DNA of 64,000 bases from Brevibacillus reuszeri (GCF_001187725.1 NZ_LGIQ01000007.1:618324-682323); one strand, 5' to 3'. Positions 19,598 through 28,465 are shown, counted from the first letter of the stretch. Translations and numbers: made by a program. The notes: generated by a model from the letters alone, not told the origin.

Positions 19598-20913
19598 GCA
19601 TCCTAGATCTTTCAAAGTACAAGCAAGTACTCCAAGGATTGGACCCGATGCGAGTAAATGGAAAAGTAACCCAGGTAGTGGGACTTACGATTGAATCGCA
19701 AGGTCCAGAGGTAAAGCTCGGTGAGGTTTGTCATTTGTACCCGACGAATAGCAAAGAACCGATTATAGCGGAAGTGGTTGGATTTCGTGAAAACAAAGTG
19801 TTATTGATGCCACTTGGTGAATTGACGTCTATCGGCCCTGGCTGCGATGTCGTGGCAACAGGCAGGTCCCTAGAAGTAAAAGTGGGGCCGGAGATTCTTG
19901 GTTCTGTTTTAGACGGATTAGGACGTCCGTATCAGGGCTCTCTCCCTTTCGGACTTTCTACGTATCCAACGAACAATCTACCGCCAAATCCGATTCTTCG
20001 CCCTCGAATAAAAGAAGCATTAAGTGTAGGGGTGCGTGCCATCGACGGGCTACTTACAATCGGACAAGGACAACGCGTCGGTATTTTTGCCGGATCCGGT
20101 GTCGGAAAGAGTACGTTGATGGGCATGATTGCCCGGAATACAACGGCAGATATCAATGTCATCGGGCTGATCGGTGAACGCGGTCGTGAGGTTATGGAGT
20201 TTATTGAGAAGGATCTGGGGGAAGAAGGACTAAAGAGATCGGTTGTTGTCGTTGCTACTTCCGATCAGCCTGCCATGATCCGGATCAAAGGCGCGATGAT
20301 CGCTACGTCCATTGCGGAATATTTCCGTGATCGCGGATTGAATGTCATGCTTATGATGGATTCGGTCACCCGTTTTGCGATGGCCCAACGTGAAGTTGGT
20401 CTTGCGATTGGTGAGCCACCAGCTACACGCGGCTATACGCCCTCTGTCTTTGCCCTGCTTCCTAAGCTGATGGAAAGAGCGGGAACGGCGGACCGAGGCA
20501 GCATTACAGCCTTTTACACCGTGCTGGTAGACTCTGATGATATGAATGATCCGATCGCTGATGCGGCGCGCGGGATTTTGGACGGGCATATTGTACTCGA
20601 CCGAAAAATCGCTCAAAAAGGTCATTTCCCTGCCATTGATGTGATGGCGAGTGTCAGCAGGGTCATGAGCGACATCGTCAGTGATGCGCATGGTGAAGCA
20701 GCCAGACAGTTAAAACGACATTTAGCCACTTTTCGTGAAGCAGAAGATCTCATTAATATTGGCGCGTATAAGCCAGGTACTAACAGAGAAATTGATGCGG
20801 CAATTCGTTATCGGGATGTTATACGTGAATTTACGGCACAAGGGACGCATGAGCCCTCCACTTTGAAAAGTGCTATAAAAGCGTTGACGACCCATTTCGG
20901 AGGAGTGAACTAG
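19594..20913 (+). CDS. fliI: Flagellar export ATPase FliI
   Basis: A 439-residue ATPase of the flagellar type III export apparatus. Walker A GSGVGKST is at 167-174; GERGREVMEFIEKDLGEEG and MMDSVTRFAMAQREVGLAIGEPPATRGY follow (features of the F1-beta/FliI fold). It is homologous to F-type ATPase beta subunits. The start ATG overlaps the fliH stop as ATGA. Confidence 0.97.
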   Translation: MSILDLSKYKQVLQGLDPMRVNGKVTQVVGLTIESQGPEVKLGEVCHLYPTNSKEPIIAEVVGFRENKVLLMPLGELTSIGPGCDVVATGRSLEVKVGPEILGSVLDGLGRPYQGSLPFGLSTYPTNNLPPNPILRPRIKEALSVGVRAIDGLLTIGQGQRVGIFAGSGVGKSTLMGMIARNTTADINVIGLIGERGREVMEFIEKDLGEEGLKRSVVVVATSDQPAMIRIKGAMIATSIAEYFRDRGLNVMLMMDSVTRFAMAQREVGLAIGEPPATRGYTPSVFALLPKLMERAGTADRGSITAFYTVLVDSDDMNDPIADAARGILDGHIVLDRKIAQKGHFPAIDVMASVSRVMSDIVSDAHGEAARQLKRHLATFREAEDLINIGAYKPGTNREIDAAIRYRDVIREFTAQGTHEPSTLKSAIKALTTHFGGVN

Positions 20914-20914
20914 A

Positions 20915-21361
20915 GTGAAGGTGTTCCAGTTTCATCTTCAAAAGGTTTTGGATCTGAAGGAAAAAGAAAAAGAGCAGGCAGAATGGGCATTCGGGAAATC
21001 TATTCAACGGAAGAATGAAGAAGAGTGGAAGCTGTATCAGCTAAATGAGCAGCATGACCAAATGACCCATTTGATCCAGGAAGTACAGGAGCAGACATGC
21101 AGTGCGGCCGAGCTCATTTCTATCACCCAGTACCAACAGTCTGTTGCCAGATCCATTAAAAACCAGAGAAGAACGCTGCACGGATGTGAACAAGATGTTG
21201 AGCGCTGTCAATCTCATTTGACGGAACGCATGAAAGAGTCTCAATTATGGAATCGACTGCGTGAACGATCTCTCCATCAATTTCTAGACGCAGAAAAACT
21301 GAGAGAGCAAAAAGAGTTGGACGAGATTGGCACTCAGCTCTATCTTCGTCGAAGCAACTGA
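20915..21361 (+). CDS. fliJ: Flagellar export chaperone FliJ
   Basis: A 148-residue coiled-coil protein that acts as the central stalk of the FliI hexamer. FQFHLQKVLDLKEKEKEQAEWAFG is the standard N-terminus; the rest is charged and helical without a clear motif. Start GTG 20915, one base after the fliI stop. Length equals the Bacillus protein. Confidence 0.92.
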   Translation: MKVFQFHLQKVLDLKEKEKEQAEWAFGKSIQRKNEEEWKLYQLNEQHDQMTHLIQEVQEQTCSAAELISITQYQQSVARSIKNQRRTLHGCEQDVERCQSHLTERMKESQLWNRLRERSLHQFLDAEKLREQKELDEIGTQLYLRRSN

Positions 21362-21373
21362 GGGAGGTACACG

Positions 21374-22291
21374 ATGGAAGAAATCCAAGAAGAACGAGAG
21401 TACGGCAGGTGGGAATGGTTTTTCTACATGATTGTCATTCCTGCGCTGTTCGCTTGTATCCTTGGTGGCGTGCTTTTGAGCTTACTGGGGATCAATGTGC
21501 TCGGCAATGTTCTAACCTGGGCTAACTCCATACCGTACGTGGAAAAATTAATCCCGGACGATTATGTGGCGACTCCCGATAAGAATGAAAAACCTGAGCT
21601 CATGAAACAGGTAACAAACCTGCAAAACGATCAAGCGAAAAATCAACAGGCGATGGCCTCGCTTCAAGCAGAGGCGTCGAAAAAAGACTCTACGATCCAA
21701 GCTCTTGAGAAGCAGGTAGAGGATCTTAATAAGATGATGGAAGAAAAGCGTGCAACAGAAGCAGAACGGCAGCAGCAATACACTGATTTGGCCAAGGTGT
21801 ATACAACGATGTCAGCCAAAAACGCAGCGGCTATCATTGAGAATTTGAAATTGACCGAATCCGTCACGGTGATGAGTAAGATGAAGCCTGCACAGCGAGC
21901 AGACATTCTGGCCAAAATGGATCCGAAAACTGCTGCCGATATTTCTATCCTGCTTAAGGATTCTGTTGTAGCCAAAGATGATGATATCGCTGCCCTGCAA
22001 GATCGTGTGAAGGTATTGACGGAGGCTTTAGGCGAACAACGAAAAGGGCAGGACCAGCTTCCTACTGGCAATATCAACGATTCTTTAGCAAAGTCTTTTG
22101 CAGCGATGTCACCTGATGATTCAGCAGCGGTTATCCGTTCGCTGATGGAGACAAACAAGGCGAAGGCACTTAAGCTCATGACTGGAATGCCCGAGGATAA
22201 ACGGGCTCAAACTCTCGCTGCGATTGCCAAAACAGATAAGAAGAATAGCGACAACCTGGCGGCACGCATCACCGAAGAGTTGCTTCGATAA
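21374..22291 (+). CDS. MotE-type protein with MgtE_N-like repeats (YlxF-like)
   Basis: A 305-residue protein at the position of B. subtilis ylxF. One transmembrane segment (about 16-40) is followed by a coiled coil (about 75-125) and two repeats resembling the MgtE intracellular N domain: YTTMSAKNAAAIIENL...MKPAQRADILAKMDP and FAAMSPDDSAAVIRSL...MPEDKRAQTLAAIA. The fold resembles FliG helical repeats. MotE in other bacteria stabilises stators; in Bacillus the role is unclear. It is likely membrane-bound with the repeats outside if the orientation follows MotE; I cannot fix the topology from sequence alone. Confidence 0.8.
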   Translation: MEEIQEEREYGRWEWFFYMIVIPALFACILGGVLLSLLGINVLGNVLTWANSIPYVEKLIPDDYVATPDKNEKPELMKQVTNLQNDQAKNQQAMASLQAEASKKDSTIQALEKQVEDLNKMMEEKRATEAERQQQYTDLAKVYTTMSAKNAAAIIENLKLTESVTVMSKMKPAQRADILAKMDPKTAADISILLKDSVVAKDDDIAALQDRVKVLTEALGEQRKGQDQLPTGNINDSLAKSFAAMSPDDSAAVIRSLMETNKAKALKLMTGMPEDKRAQTLAAIAKTDKKNSDNLAARITEELLR

Positions 22292-22358
22292 AAGACAGTT
22301 CATACTGATCTGCTATCGTTTTTCATAAGCAACAATAAAAAATGAGGAGGTGAACGAA

Positions 22359-23567
22359 ATGATTGCAAACAATCTCGTTGGTGCATCTACGAGTGCAGCC
22401 ATGACCCCAGGAGCAGCAACAGCCAAAGACAGCTCGGGTTTGGGAGAGCTCTTTTCACTGCAAATGCTTCAAGCGTTTCAGAACATGTCGGCTTCGGGAG
22501 AGGTTGCAGTTCCTGAAGGAATGAGTGATGAGGAACTACAGGCGTTTCAAGACATGATGGCGCTCCTTGCCCAATTGCTTTCAACTGGTCAAAGTGTACC
22601 AGAAGAGCTAATGCCCCAAATTGACGGTAAAGCAGCCGCGATTGAGCAGTATTTGGGCAAAGCACAAGTGGATGTTGGTCAGCTCAGTGAAGAATGGAAG
22701 CAGATGCTCGCCAAGCTACCACAAGATGATCCTGCTTCTGCAAAGCTGGAAAAGCTGGCTGCACTGCTCGAAGCGTTGAAAAACCAAAAGGGGAACGCTG
22801 AGTCGACGAAGCCTGGCTCAATCAACATTCGTTCCGAAGTAATGACCAACGCAAACACGGCGCAGCAGGAAGCTTTCAAAGCGATTCAACCACTGCGTGT
22901 GAATGCGGGACTTGCTGCTTATAAACAGGAGGCTGGTATTCAAACGCAAACAGTTCAGCCATCTTTACAAGCAGGATTACTTAACCAGGACAGCAGCACT
23001 GGTGACGAAGGATTTACATTTGCGAATGGGCCAGTCGTGACAACCCAGGCGCAATCCCAGCCAACTCAATCCTTCCAGCAGTCAGGGGTACAAACGCATC
23101 AAGTACATGCAAATCAGCTGCCGGAACAGGTCACTCAAATCTTTGTTAGCAAAATGAACATCAAGCAAATAAATGGTGTTCATGAAGCGAAGCTGGTGTT
23201 AAATCCACAATCGTTAGGACAAGTAGATGTTACGATCAAGTCCCATAACGGTGTGATTACTGCCCAATTCCATGCTGAAACGCAAGCAGCAAAGGACATG
23301 CTGGACAACCAGCTACCACAGCTGAGAGCCGCATTGACGCAGCAAGGATTGCAGGTTGACCGCTTGGAGGTAAATCAGCAGCAAGAGACAGCATTTAGCT
23401 TCCAGCAACAACGCGAGCAAGCGAGACAGCAAGGAAAAGAGCAGGAACAGCAGGAACAAAATGAACAGGACTTCGCACTTGATGCATTGGTCGACAATAC
23501 CGAATCTACGGAAGACTTATGGAATCGTCTCCGAGAAACGACTCGCGGCATTAACGATATCGTTTAG
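22359..23567 (+). CDS. fliK: Flagellar hook-length control protein FliK
   Basis: A 402-residue molecular ruler exported during hook growth. AGGAGG at 22345-22350 supports ATG 22359. The N-terminal two thirds are Gln/Ala-rich and poorly conserved, as expected of a ruler. The C-terminal Flg_hook domain (about 255-345) has EAKLVLNPQSLGQVDVTI and LPQLRAALTQQGLQVDRLEV, followed by a Gln/Glu-rich tail. The gene that usually follows in Bacillus, flgD, is absent: only 24 nt separate fliK from the next gene. Confidence 0.92.
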   Translation: MIANNLVGASTSAAMTPGAATAKDSSGLGELFSLQMLQAFQNMSASGEVAVPEGMSDEELQAFQDMMALLAQLLSTGQSVPEELMPQIDGKAAAIEQYLGKAQVDVGQLSEEWKQMLAKLPQDDPASAKLEKLAALLEALKNQKGNAESTKPGSINIRSEVMTNANTAQQEAFKAIQPLRVNAGLAAYKQEAGIQTQTVQPSLQAGLLNQDSSTGDEGFTFANGPVVTTQAQSQPTQSFQQSGVQTHQVHANQLPEQVTQIFVSKMNIKQINGVHEAKLVLNPQSLGQVDVTIKSHNGVITAQFHAETQAAKDMLDNQLPQLRAALTQQGLQVDRLEVNQQQETAFSFQQQREQARQQGKEQEQQEQNEQDFALDALVDNTESTEDLWNRLRETTRGINDIV

Positions 23568-23591
23568 GAATGGAATAAAGGAGGAAGCACC

Positions 23592-23987
23592 ATGAACCAT
23601 TTTCGTGTGGCGCAGCCCTATTTCCCTCCGAAGACGAATCACGTTACTAGAGCCACGGCACAGACTACTCAAGTAAGCGGTAAACCGTTTCAACAATTTT
23701 TGACTGAATCCCTTGGCCAAACGGCGAAAACAGCGCCTCTGAGCTTTAGCCAACATGCAGTCAACCGTCTGCAAGAAAGAGGCATCTCATTAGAGGCCCC
23801 TCAGCTGGAACGGTTAGAATCCGCTGTACAAAAAGCAGCAGCAAAAGGTGCCCAAGAGTCACTTATTTTGATGGATAATGTGGCTTACGTCGTGAGCATC
23901 GTGAATCGGAAAATCATTACCGCTGTAGACGATGGTAGCTTAAAGGACAATGTATTTACCAATATCGATAGCGCTATAATCGTGTAG
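23592..23987 (+). CDS. Flagellar operon protein, TIGR02530 family
   Basis: A 131-residue protein of the TIGR02530 family, found in flagellar operons of Bacillota next to the hook genes. The conserved core is LSFSQHAVNRLQERGI (about 51-66), then a helix, then NVAYVVSIVNRKIITAVD, a small beta unit. Function is not established. The HAxxRLxxR motif suggests a helical adaptor. It occupies the slot between fliK and flgE where flgD is normally found nearby. Confidence 0.85.
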   Translation: MNHFRVAQPYFPPKTNHVTRATAQTTQVSGKPFQQFLTESLGQTAKTAPLSFSQHAVNRLQERGISLEAPQLERLESAVQKAAAKGAQESLILMDNVAYVVSIVNRKIITAVDDGSLKDNVFTNIDSAIIV

Positions 23988-24000
23988 CACCGTAAGGAAC

Positions 24001-24052
24001 GGGCTGGACCTCATGGAGGAAGCCCAAGGGTTACCGACCGACAGAGGTAACC
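24001..24052 (+). promoter_or_regulatory. Two strong hairpins in the flgE leader
   Basis: GGGCT (24001-24005) pairs with AGCCC (24021-24025) around an inner CCTC/GAGG stem. A second hairpin, GGTTACC (24029-24035) with GGTAACC (24046-24052), is a perfect 7-bp stem. No T run follows, so this looks like an RNA stability, processing or translation-control structure inside the operon rather than a terminator. It does not match the c-di-GMP riboswitch pattern. Confidence 0.5.
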
Positions 24053-24085
24053 ATTGTGTGTGAGATAGAAAAGGAGGAAACAAAA

Positions 24086-24901
24086 ATGCTTCGTTCCATG
24101 TACTCGGGTATTTCAGGTATGCGTGGTTTCCTGACGAAACTGGATGTAATTGGAAACAACATCGCAAACGTGAACACCGTAGGTTTCAAAAAAGGTCGCG
24201 TTATGTTTCAAGATATTTTGAGTCAAAACGTTCAAGGGGCAGGAGCTCCTACAGACGGTGGCAAGGGTGGTACAAACCCGCTGCAAATTGGTTTGGGTTC
24301 TTCTGTTGCGGCTGTTGATACTGTATTTAACGCAGGTAGCCCGATGACTACCAATCTGCCAACAGACTTGTCCATTGAAGGTGATGCTTTCTTCATGGTG
24401 ACACCAGATGATGGAGAAACCATTTACTACACGCGCGCAGGAAATTTCACGCGTGATTCTGTAGGTAACCTTGTTAACTCTCAAGGGTTGAAGCTACTGA
24501 ACGCTGATGCTGGCGTCATTACCATTGATCAGGCAACTGCTGTTTCTTACTCGATTGGTAAAGATGGTGTTATTACAACAGTAGATGAAACTGGAGCACT
24601 GGCTTCAGACAATACTGTGGGTGTCATGACGTTTAACAATCCAGGCGGTTTGAAAAAAATCGGAAATTCCTTGTATGAGAACACTGTGAATGCTGGACCA
24701 AGGGATGAAGACCCGAATCAACCAGTAACACCGGGGACAGCGAAAGTTAGCATCATCGCAGGTCAGCTCGAAATGTCTAACGTAGACCTTTCCGAGGAGT
24801 TTACCGAAATGATCGTGGCTCAACGTGGATTCCAAGCGAACTCCCGTATCATCACCACATCCGACTCTGTCCTGGAAGAACTGGTAAACCTGAAGCGATA
24901 A
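24086..24901 (+). CDS. flgE: Flagellar hook protein FlgE
   Basis: A 271-residue hook protein of the short FlgE/FlgG type found in Bacillus, where it was once named FlgG. AAGGAGG at 24071-24077 fits ATG 24086. The N-terminus is MLRSMYSGISGMRGF, then IGNNIANVNTVGFKKGRV (rod/hook signature). Middle GDAFFMVTPDDG...YYTRAGNFTRD is the D1 beta domain, and the C-terminus EFTEMIVAQRGFQANSRIITTSDSVLEELVNL is typical, here only named in part. The protein polymerises into the hook under a FlgD cap. Confidence 0.94.
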   Translation: MLRSMYSGISGMRGFLTKLDVIGNNIANVNTVGFKKGRVMFQDILSQNVQGAGAPTDGGKGGTNPLQIGLGSSVAAVDTVFNAGSPMTTNLPTDLSIEGDAFFMVTPDDGETIYYTRAGNFTRDSVGNLVNSQGLKLLNADAGVITIDQATAVSYSIGKDGVITTVDETGALASDNTVGVMTFNNPGGLKKIGNSLYENTVNAGPRDEDPNQPVTPGTAKVSIIAGQLEMSNVDLSEEFTEMIVAQRGFQANSRIITTSDSVLEELVNLKR

Positions 24902-24921
24902 AATAGGTAACGGGTAAACGC

Positions 24922-24947
24922 GGGGGAAGCGTGGAAATCCTTCCCCC
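24922..24947 (+). repeat. G/C-rich hairpin after flgE
   Basis: GGGGGAAG pairs with CTTCCCCC across a 10-nt loop in the flgE-flbD gap. No T run follows, so transcription is not expected to stop here. It may protect the upstream mRNA. Confidence 0.5.
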
Positions 24948-24971
24948 CGTTCATCCAGAAAGGAGCAGCCG

Positions 24972-25193
24972 ATGATCAAATTGACCCGATTTAACGGCGC
25001 CACGTTTTATCTGAATATCACTCATATTGAGACGGTAGAGGCTACTCCCGATTGCGTAATAACATTGTTCAACGACAGAAAGTACATCGTCAAAGATTCG
25101 GCAGAATCGATCGCTGAGCGTGTACAGGCTTTTTATCAAAACGCTCATCCGGCAACAGTAACACCCAAAATGCCGGACGATTCAAATGAATAG
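24972..25193 (+). CDS. swrD: FlbD/SwrD family protein
   Basis: A 73-residue protein of the FlbD family: MIKLTRFNGATFYLN, IETVEATPDCVITL, and KYIVKDSAESIAERV. In B. subtilis the equivalent (SwrD, formerly YlzI) sits between flgE and fliL and raises flagellar motor power to allow swarming. The position and length fit. The ribosome site AGGAG is at 24961-24965. Confidence 0.88.
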   Translation: MIKLTRFNGATFYLNITHIETVEATPDCVITLFNDRKYIVKDSAESIAERVQAFYQNAHPATVTPKMPDDSNE

Positions 25194-25207
25194 CGGGAGG
25201 CAGTGCG

Positions 25208-25663
25208 ATGTTTCAAAATCGTTTGTTTAACATGGCTCTAATCATCATTATTGCAATTTCGCTTTTAGGTGTGATTTCGTTTGTGCTCTGGCAGACTTAT
25301 CTCGCTCCGGGCTCACAGACAGCTTCTACAGAAGAAAAGCAAATGAAGCCACTGACTGCCAAGCAAATGAAAGAGTACTCGGTTGATACGGGTGAGATCA
25401 CGACCAACCTGCTTACGAATAACTACATGATTGTTCGTTTCAGCATTACAGCTGAGAATTCTTCTGCAAAAGAAGAGCTGGAGCAGCGTTTGCCGCAGGT
25501 CAACCAAGTCATTATTAAAACACTTGCTGGATTGACTCCCGAGGACATTAAGGGGACAGAAGGTGTAAATAAGCTGGAAGCGAAAATTATGAATGAAATC
25601 AGCTCCCTCATGCAAGAAGGAAAGATCGTACAGGTGGTAACTACCAAGCGCGTCTTGTCCTAA
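25208..25663 (+). CDS. fliL: Flagellar basal body-associated protein FliL
   Basis: A 151-residue single-pass membrane protein: hydrophobic segment at about 9-32, then an extracytoplasmic domain with ITTNLLTNNYMIVRFSI and a C-terminal LMQEGKIVQVVTTKRVLS. FliL associates with stators and supports torque. It precedes fliM as in all Bacillus fla/che operons. Confidence 0.93.
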   Translation: MFQNRLFNMALIIIIAISLLGVISFVLWQTYLAPGSQTASTEEKQMKPLTAKQMKEYSVDTGEITTNLLTNNYMIVRFSITAENSSAKEELEQRLPQVNQVIIKTLAGLTPEDIKGTEGVNKLEAKIMNEISSLMQEGKIVQVVTTKRVLS

Positions 25664-25704
25664 GGAAGCGATGAATGGGATACATAGCAAGGAGGTGACG
25701 ATAT

Positions 25705-26700
25705 ATGGCCGAGGTTCTCTCACAAAGTGAGATTGATGCGTTGTTGGCTGCCCTCTCCTCTGGGGAGATGGATGCCAACGAGCTGAAAAAGGAAGAGACT
25801 GAGCGTAAAGTCAAAGTGTACGATTTTAAGCGTGCTCTTCGGTTCTCTAAAGATCAGATCCGTGGATTGACGCGTATTCATGAAAACTACGCACGGTTGT
25901 TGACGACGTATTTTTCTGCTCAGCTCCGTACCTTCGTGCAAATTACGGTTGCCTCCGTCGATCAATTACCGTATGACGAGTTTATTCGCTCCATTCCCAA
26001 GATGACGATCCTAAACATCTTTGAAGCCCCTCCATTAGAAGGACGTATGGTCTTGGAAGTGAACCCAAACATCGCCTACACCATGCTCGATCGGCTTCTT
26101 GGTGGACAGGGTGCTCTCCCGGAAAAAATGGGTGCACTTACGGAAATTGAAACAACGGTGATGGAGCGTGTGTTCGGCAAAGCGCTGGATACATTCCACG
26201 AGGCATGGAAGCAAATTATTGAGTTAGATCCATATCAAGAAGGTCTGGAGATGAATCCGCAATTTATGCAGATTGTCTCTCCAAATGAAATTGTGGTCGT
26301 CATTTCGTTTAGCACAAAGATTGGTGATACAACCGGTATGATTAACCTTTGTCTACCCCACGTCGTAATGGAACCGATCATGACCAAATTGTCAGGTCAG
26401 TATTGGTTCTCCAAGCAGAAAAAGACGCGTGATGAAGATGAGCGCCTGCGCGTAGAAGAACGCGTGAAGACGGCAAATCTGCCGATTATCGCTGAAATGG
26501 GAACAGCAACGATTTCCGTAGGAGACTTCTTGCAGCTGCAAAAAGGTGATGTGATTCAGCTTGATCAAGCCATTGATAACAAATTGAAAGTTAAAGTGGG
26601 CAACCACTTGAAATTCCTGGGTCAGCCGGGCACGCTTAAAGGGCGCGTCGCTGTTCAGATTGATGAAGTCATAGAGGAGGGGGAGGAACAAAATGAGTAG
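25705..26700 (+). CDS. fliM: Flagellar motor switch protein FliM
   Basis: A 331-residue C-ring protein. The N-terminal CheY-P-binding helix SQSEIDALLAAL (6-17) is intact. The middle CheC-like domain follows, with FEAPPLEGRMVLEVNP and MLDRLLGG. The C-terminal SpoA/FliN-like domain ends IDEVIEEGEEQ. The 3' end overlaps fliY by 8 nt. Confidence 0.96.
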   Translation: MAEVLSQSEIDALLAALSSGEMDANELKKEETERKVKVYDFKRALRFSKDQIRGLTRIHENYARLLTTYFSAQLRTFVQITVASVDQLPYDEFIRSIPKMTILNIFEAPPLEGRMVLEVNPNIAYTMLDRLLGGQGALPEKMGALTEIETTVMERVFGKALDTFHEAWKQIIELDPYQEGLEMNPQFMQIVSPNEIVVVISFSTKIGDTTGMINLCLPHVVMEPIMTKLSGQYWFSKQKKTRDEDERLRVEERVKTANLPIIAEMGTATISVGDFLQLQKGDVIQLDQAIDNKLKVKVGNHLKFLGQPGTLKGRVAVQIDEVIEEGEEQNE

Positions 26701-28066
26701 AGACATGCTTTCTCAAGACGAGATTGACGCGCTGCTTCGCGCTAACAACTTGGTTGAGGATGAAGAGGAAGCTGGTTCGGTTGAAGGACAGGATGTTGCC
26801 GAATATCTATCCCCGTTTGAACAAGATGCCCTCGGTGAAATTGGGAATATTTCATTTGGCAGTGCAGCTACAGCGTTATCAACCTTATTGAGCCAAAAGG
26901 TAGACATTACAACCCCTACTGTAACTGTTGTAAATGTAAGCGAGCTTGAAAGCGAGTTTCCGATTCCACATGTGGCTGTTCATGTGGAATACACAGATGG
27001 TTTTAAAGGCATCAACCTACTTGTAATCCGGATGGAAGATGCTGCGGTAATTGCTGATTTAATGATGGGCGGCGATGGTCGACCAGAGAGTACAGAAATG
27101 TCCGAGCTACATATAAGTGCTGTACAAGAAGCGATGAATCAAATGATGGGATCTGCTGCGACATCCATGTCAACGATCTTCAATCAGTTTATCAATATTA
27201 CTCCTCCTGGAATTGACGTAATGGACCTTGCACAAGGCAAAGGCGGAGACAGCTTCTCTGACGATGACAGCCCGCTCGTGAAAGTTTCTTTCCGCTTGAA
27301 GGTAGGAGAACATGGCGAGCTTATCGATTCAAACATCATGCAATTGCTCCCGCTCTCTTTTGCAAAGAAAATGATTGATAGACTGGTTGGAGGCTCAGAG
27401 GACGAAGCAGCAGCAGCCATAGAAGCTGTGGAGATGCCCGCAATCCCTGCCATCACTCAGTCGGCACAACCGGTGCAAAGCGCTCAGCCAGAGCCGGTAC
27501 AGATGCCGCCAGTGGCACCACCTATAGAAGCGCCTGCACAGCAGCCACAACAAATGTATCAACAACAGCCGCCTATGGGCTATGCACAGCCACCGATGGG
27601 GTATCCGCCACAACAGATGTATCCGGATTATTATGCACAGCATGCGATGCCGCCTGGTTATGCACCGTATCCACCGGCGTATCAACAGCAGCCCCCAATG
27701 GCACCGCCGGCACCTCAGCATTACGGCACTCCAGTTGCTAACCAAGCAAATGTGAAGCCAGCACAATTTTCTCCGCTTGGAGGTGCTCCGATGTATACAG
27801 GAGACGAGCAAAATCTTAACCTACTTCTCGACATTCCACTCCAAGTGACAGTCGAACTAGGACGCACCAAGAAATTAATAAGGGATATCCTTGACTTGTC
27901 TGCTGGCTCTATCATACAGTTGGACAAGCTGGCTGGGGAGCATGTAGACATTTTGGTAAACAACAAGCTGATTGCCAAGGGTGAAGTTGTCGTTATCGAT
28001 GAGAACTTCGGTGTACGTGTCACAGATATCATCAGTCAGATCGATCGTGTTCAAAAATTACAATAA
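26693..28066 (+). CDS. fliY: Flagellar motor switch phosphatase FliY
   Basis: A 457-residue switch protein that dephosphorylates CheY-P at the motor. The N-terminal CheY-binding helix LSQDEIDALLRANN is followed by two CheC-type phosphatase helices: LGEIGNISFGSAATALS and VQEAMNQMMGSAATSMS, each with the catalytic Glu/Asn pair. An unusually long Pro/Gln/Met/Tyr linker (about 245-360) with QPPMGY-type repeats leads to the C-terminal FliN/SpoA domain (LLDIPLQVTVELGRTKKLIRDIL). It is longer than the B. subtilis protein because of the linker. Confidence 0.95.
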   Translation: MSRDMLSQDEIDALLRANNLVEDEEEAGSVEGQDVAEYLSPFEQDALGEIGNISFGSAATALSTLLSQKVDITTPTVTVVNVSELESEFPIPHVAVHVEYTDGFKGINLLVIRMEDAAVIADLMMGGDGRPESTEMSELHISAVQEAMNQMMGSAATSMSTIFNQFINITPPGIDVMDLAQGKGGDSFSDDDSPLVKVSFRLKVGEHGELIDSNIMQLLPLSFAKKMIDRLVGGSEDEAAAAIEAVEMPAIPAITQSAQPVQSAQPEPVQMPPVAPPIEAPAQQPQQMYQQQPPMGYAQPPMGYPPQQMYPDYYAQHAMPPGYAPYPPAYQQQPPMAPPAPQHYGTPVANQANVKPAQFSPLGGAPMYTGDEQNLNLLLDIPLQVTVELGRTKKLIRDILDLSAGSIIQLDKLAGEHVDILVNNKLIAKGEVVVIDENFGVRVTDIISQIDRVQKLQ

Positions 28067-28102
28067 ACCAATCAACACTCATGCATTGGGGAGGAGCTAT
28101 TC

Positions 28103-28465
28103 ATGTCTAACAAAGTTTTAATCGTAGATGATGCAGCATTCATGCGTATGATGATTAAGGAGATTCTGTCGAAAAACGGATACAGCGTCGTAGGGGAAGC
28201 GAGCGATGGTGCCCAGGCTGTTGAAAAATACAAGGAATTGGGACCGGATCTGGTAACCATGGACATCACCATGCCAGAAATGGACGGCATCTCTGCATTG
28301 AAAGAAATCAAGAAATTGGACCCGAATGCACGCGTTATCATGTGCTCTGCGATGGGCCAACAAGCAATGGTAATTGATGCGATTCAGGCAGGCGCAAAAG
28401 ACTTCATCGTGAAGCCATTCCAGGCGGATCGCGTATTGGAAGCGATCAAGAAGACCTTGAGCTAA
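28103..28465 (+). CDS. cheY: Chemotaxis response regulator CheY
   Basis: A 120-residue single-domain receiver. The phosphorylated residue is D54 (TMDITMPEMDG); acidic pocket D9-D10; Lys about 104 in FIVKPF. It is phosphorylated by CheA and binds FliM and FliY; in Bacillus CheY-P promotes smooth swimming. Stop and next start overlap as TAATG. Confidence 0.97.
   Translation: MSNKVLIVDDAAFMRMMIKEILSKNGYSVVGEASDGAQAVEKYKELGPDLVTMDITMPEMDGISALKEIKKLDPNARVIMCSAMGQQAMVIDAIQAGAKDFIVKPFQADRVLEAIKKTLS

Noticed and set aside
21932-21952. GCCGATAT, a perfect sigma-D -10, inside the MotE-type gene
   Set aside because: There is no TAAA about 15 nt upstream, and the match falls in coding sequence.
23988-24085. 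c-di-GMP riboswitch in front of flgE
   Set aside because: GGGTTACCGA recalls GEMM, but the conserved GGGCAAACC and GACGCAAAG parts are missing and the stems are arranged differently.
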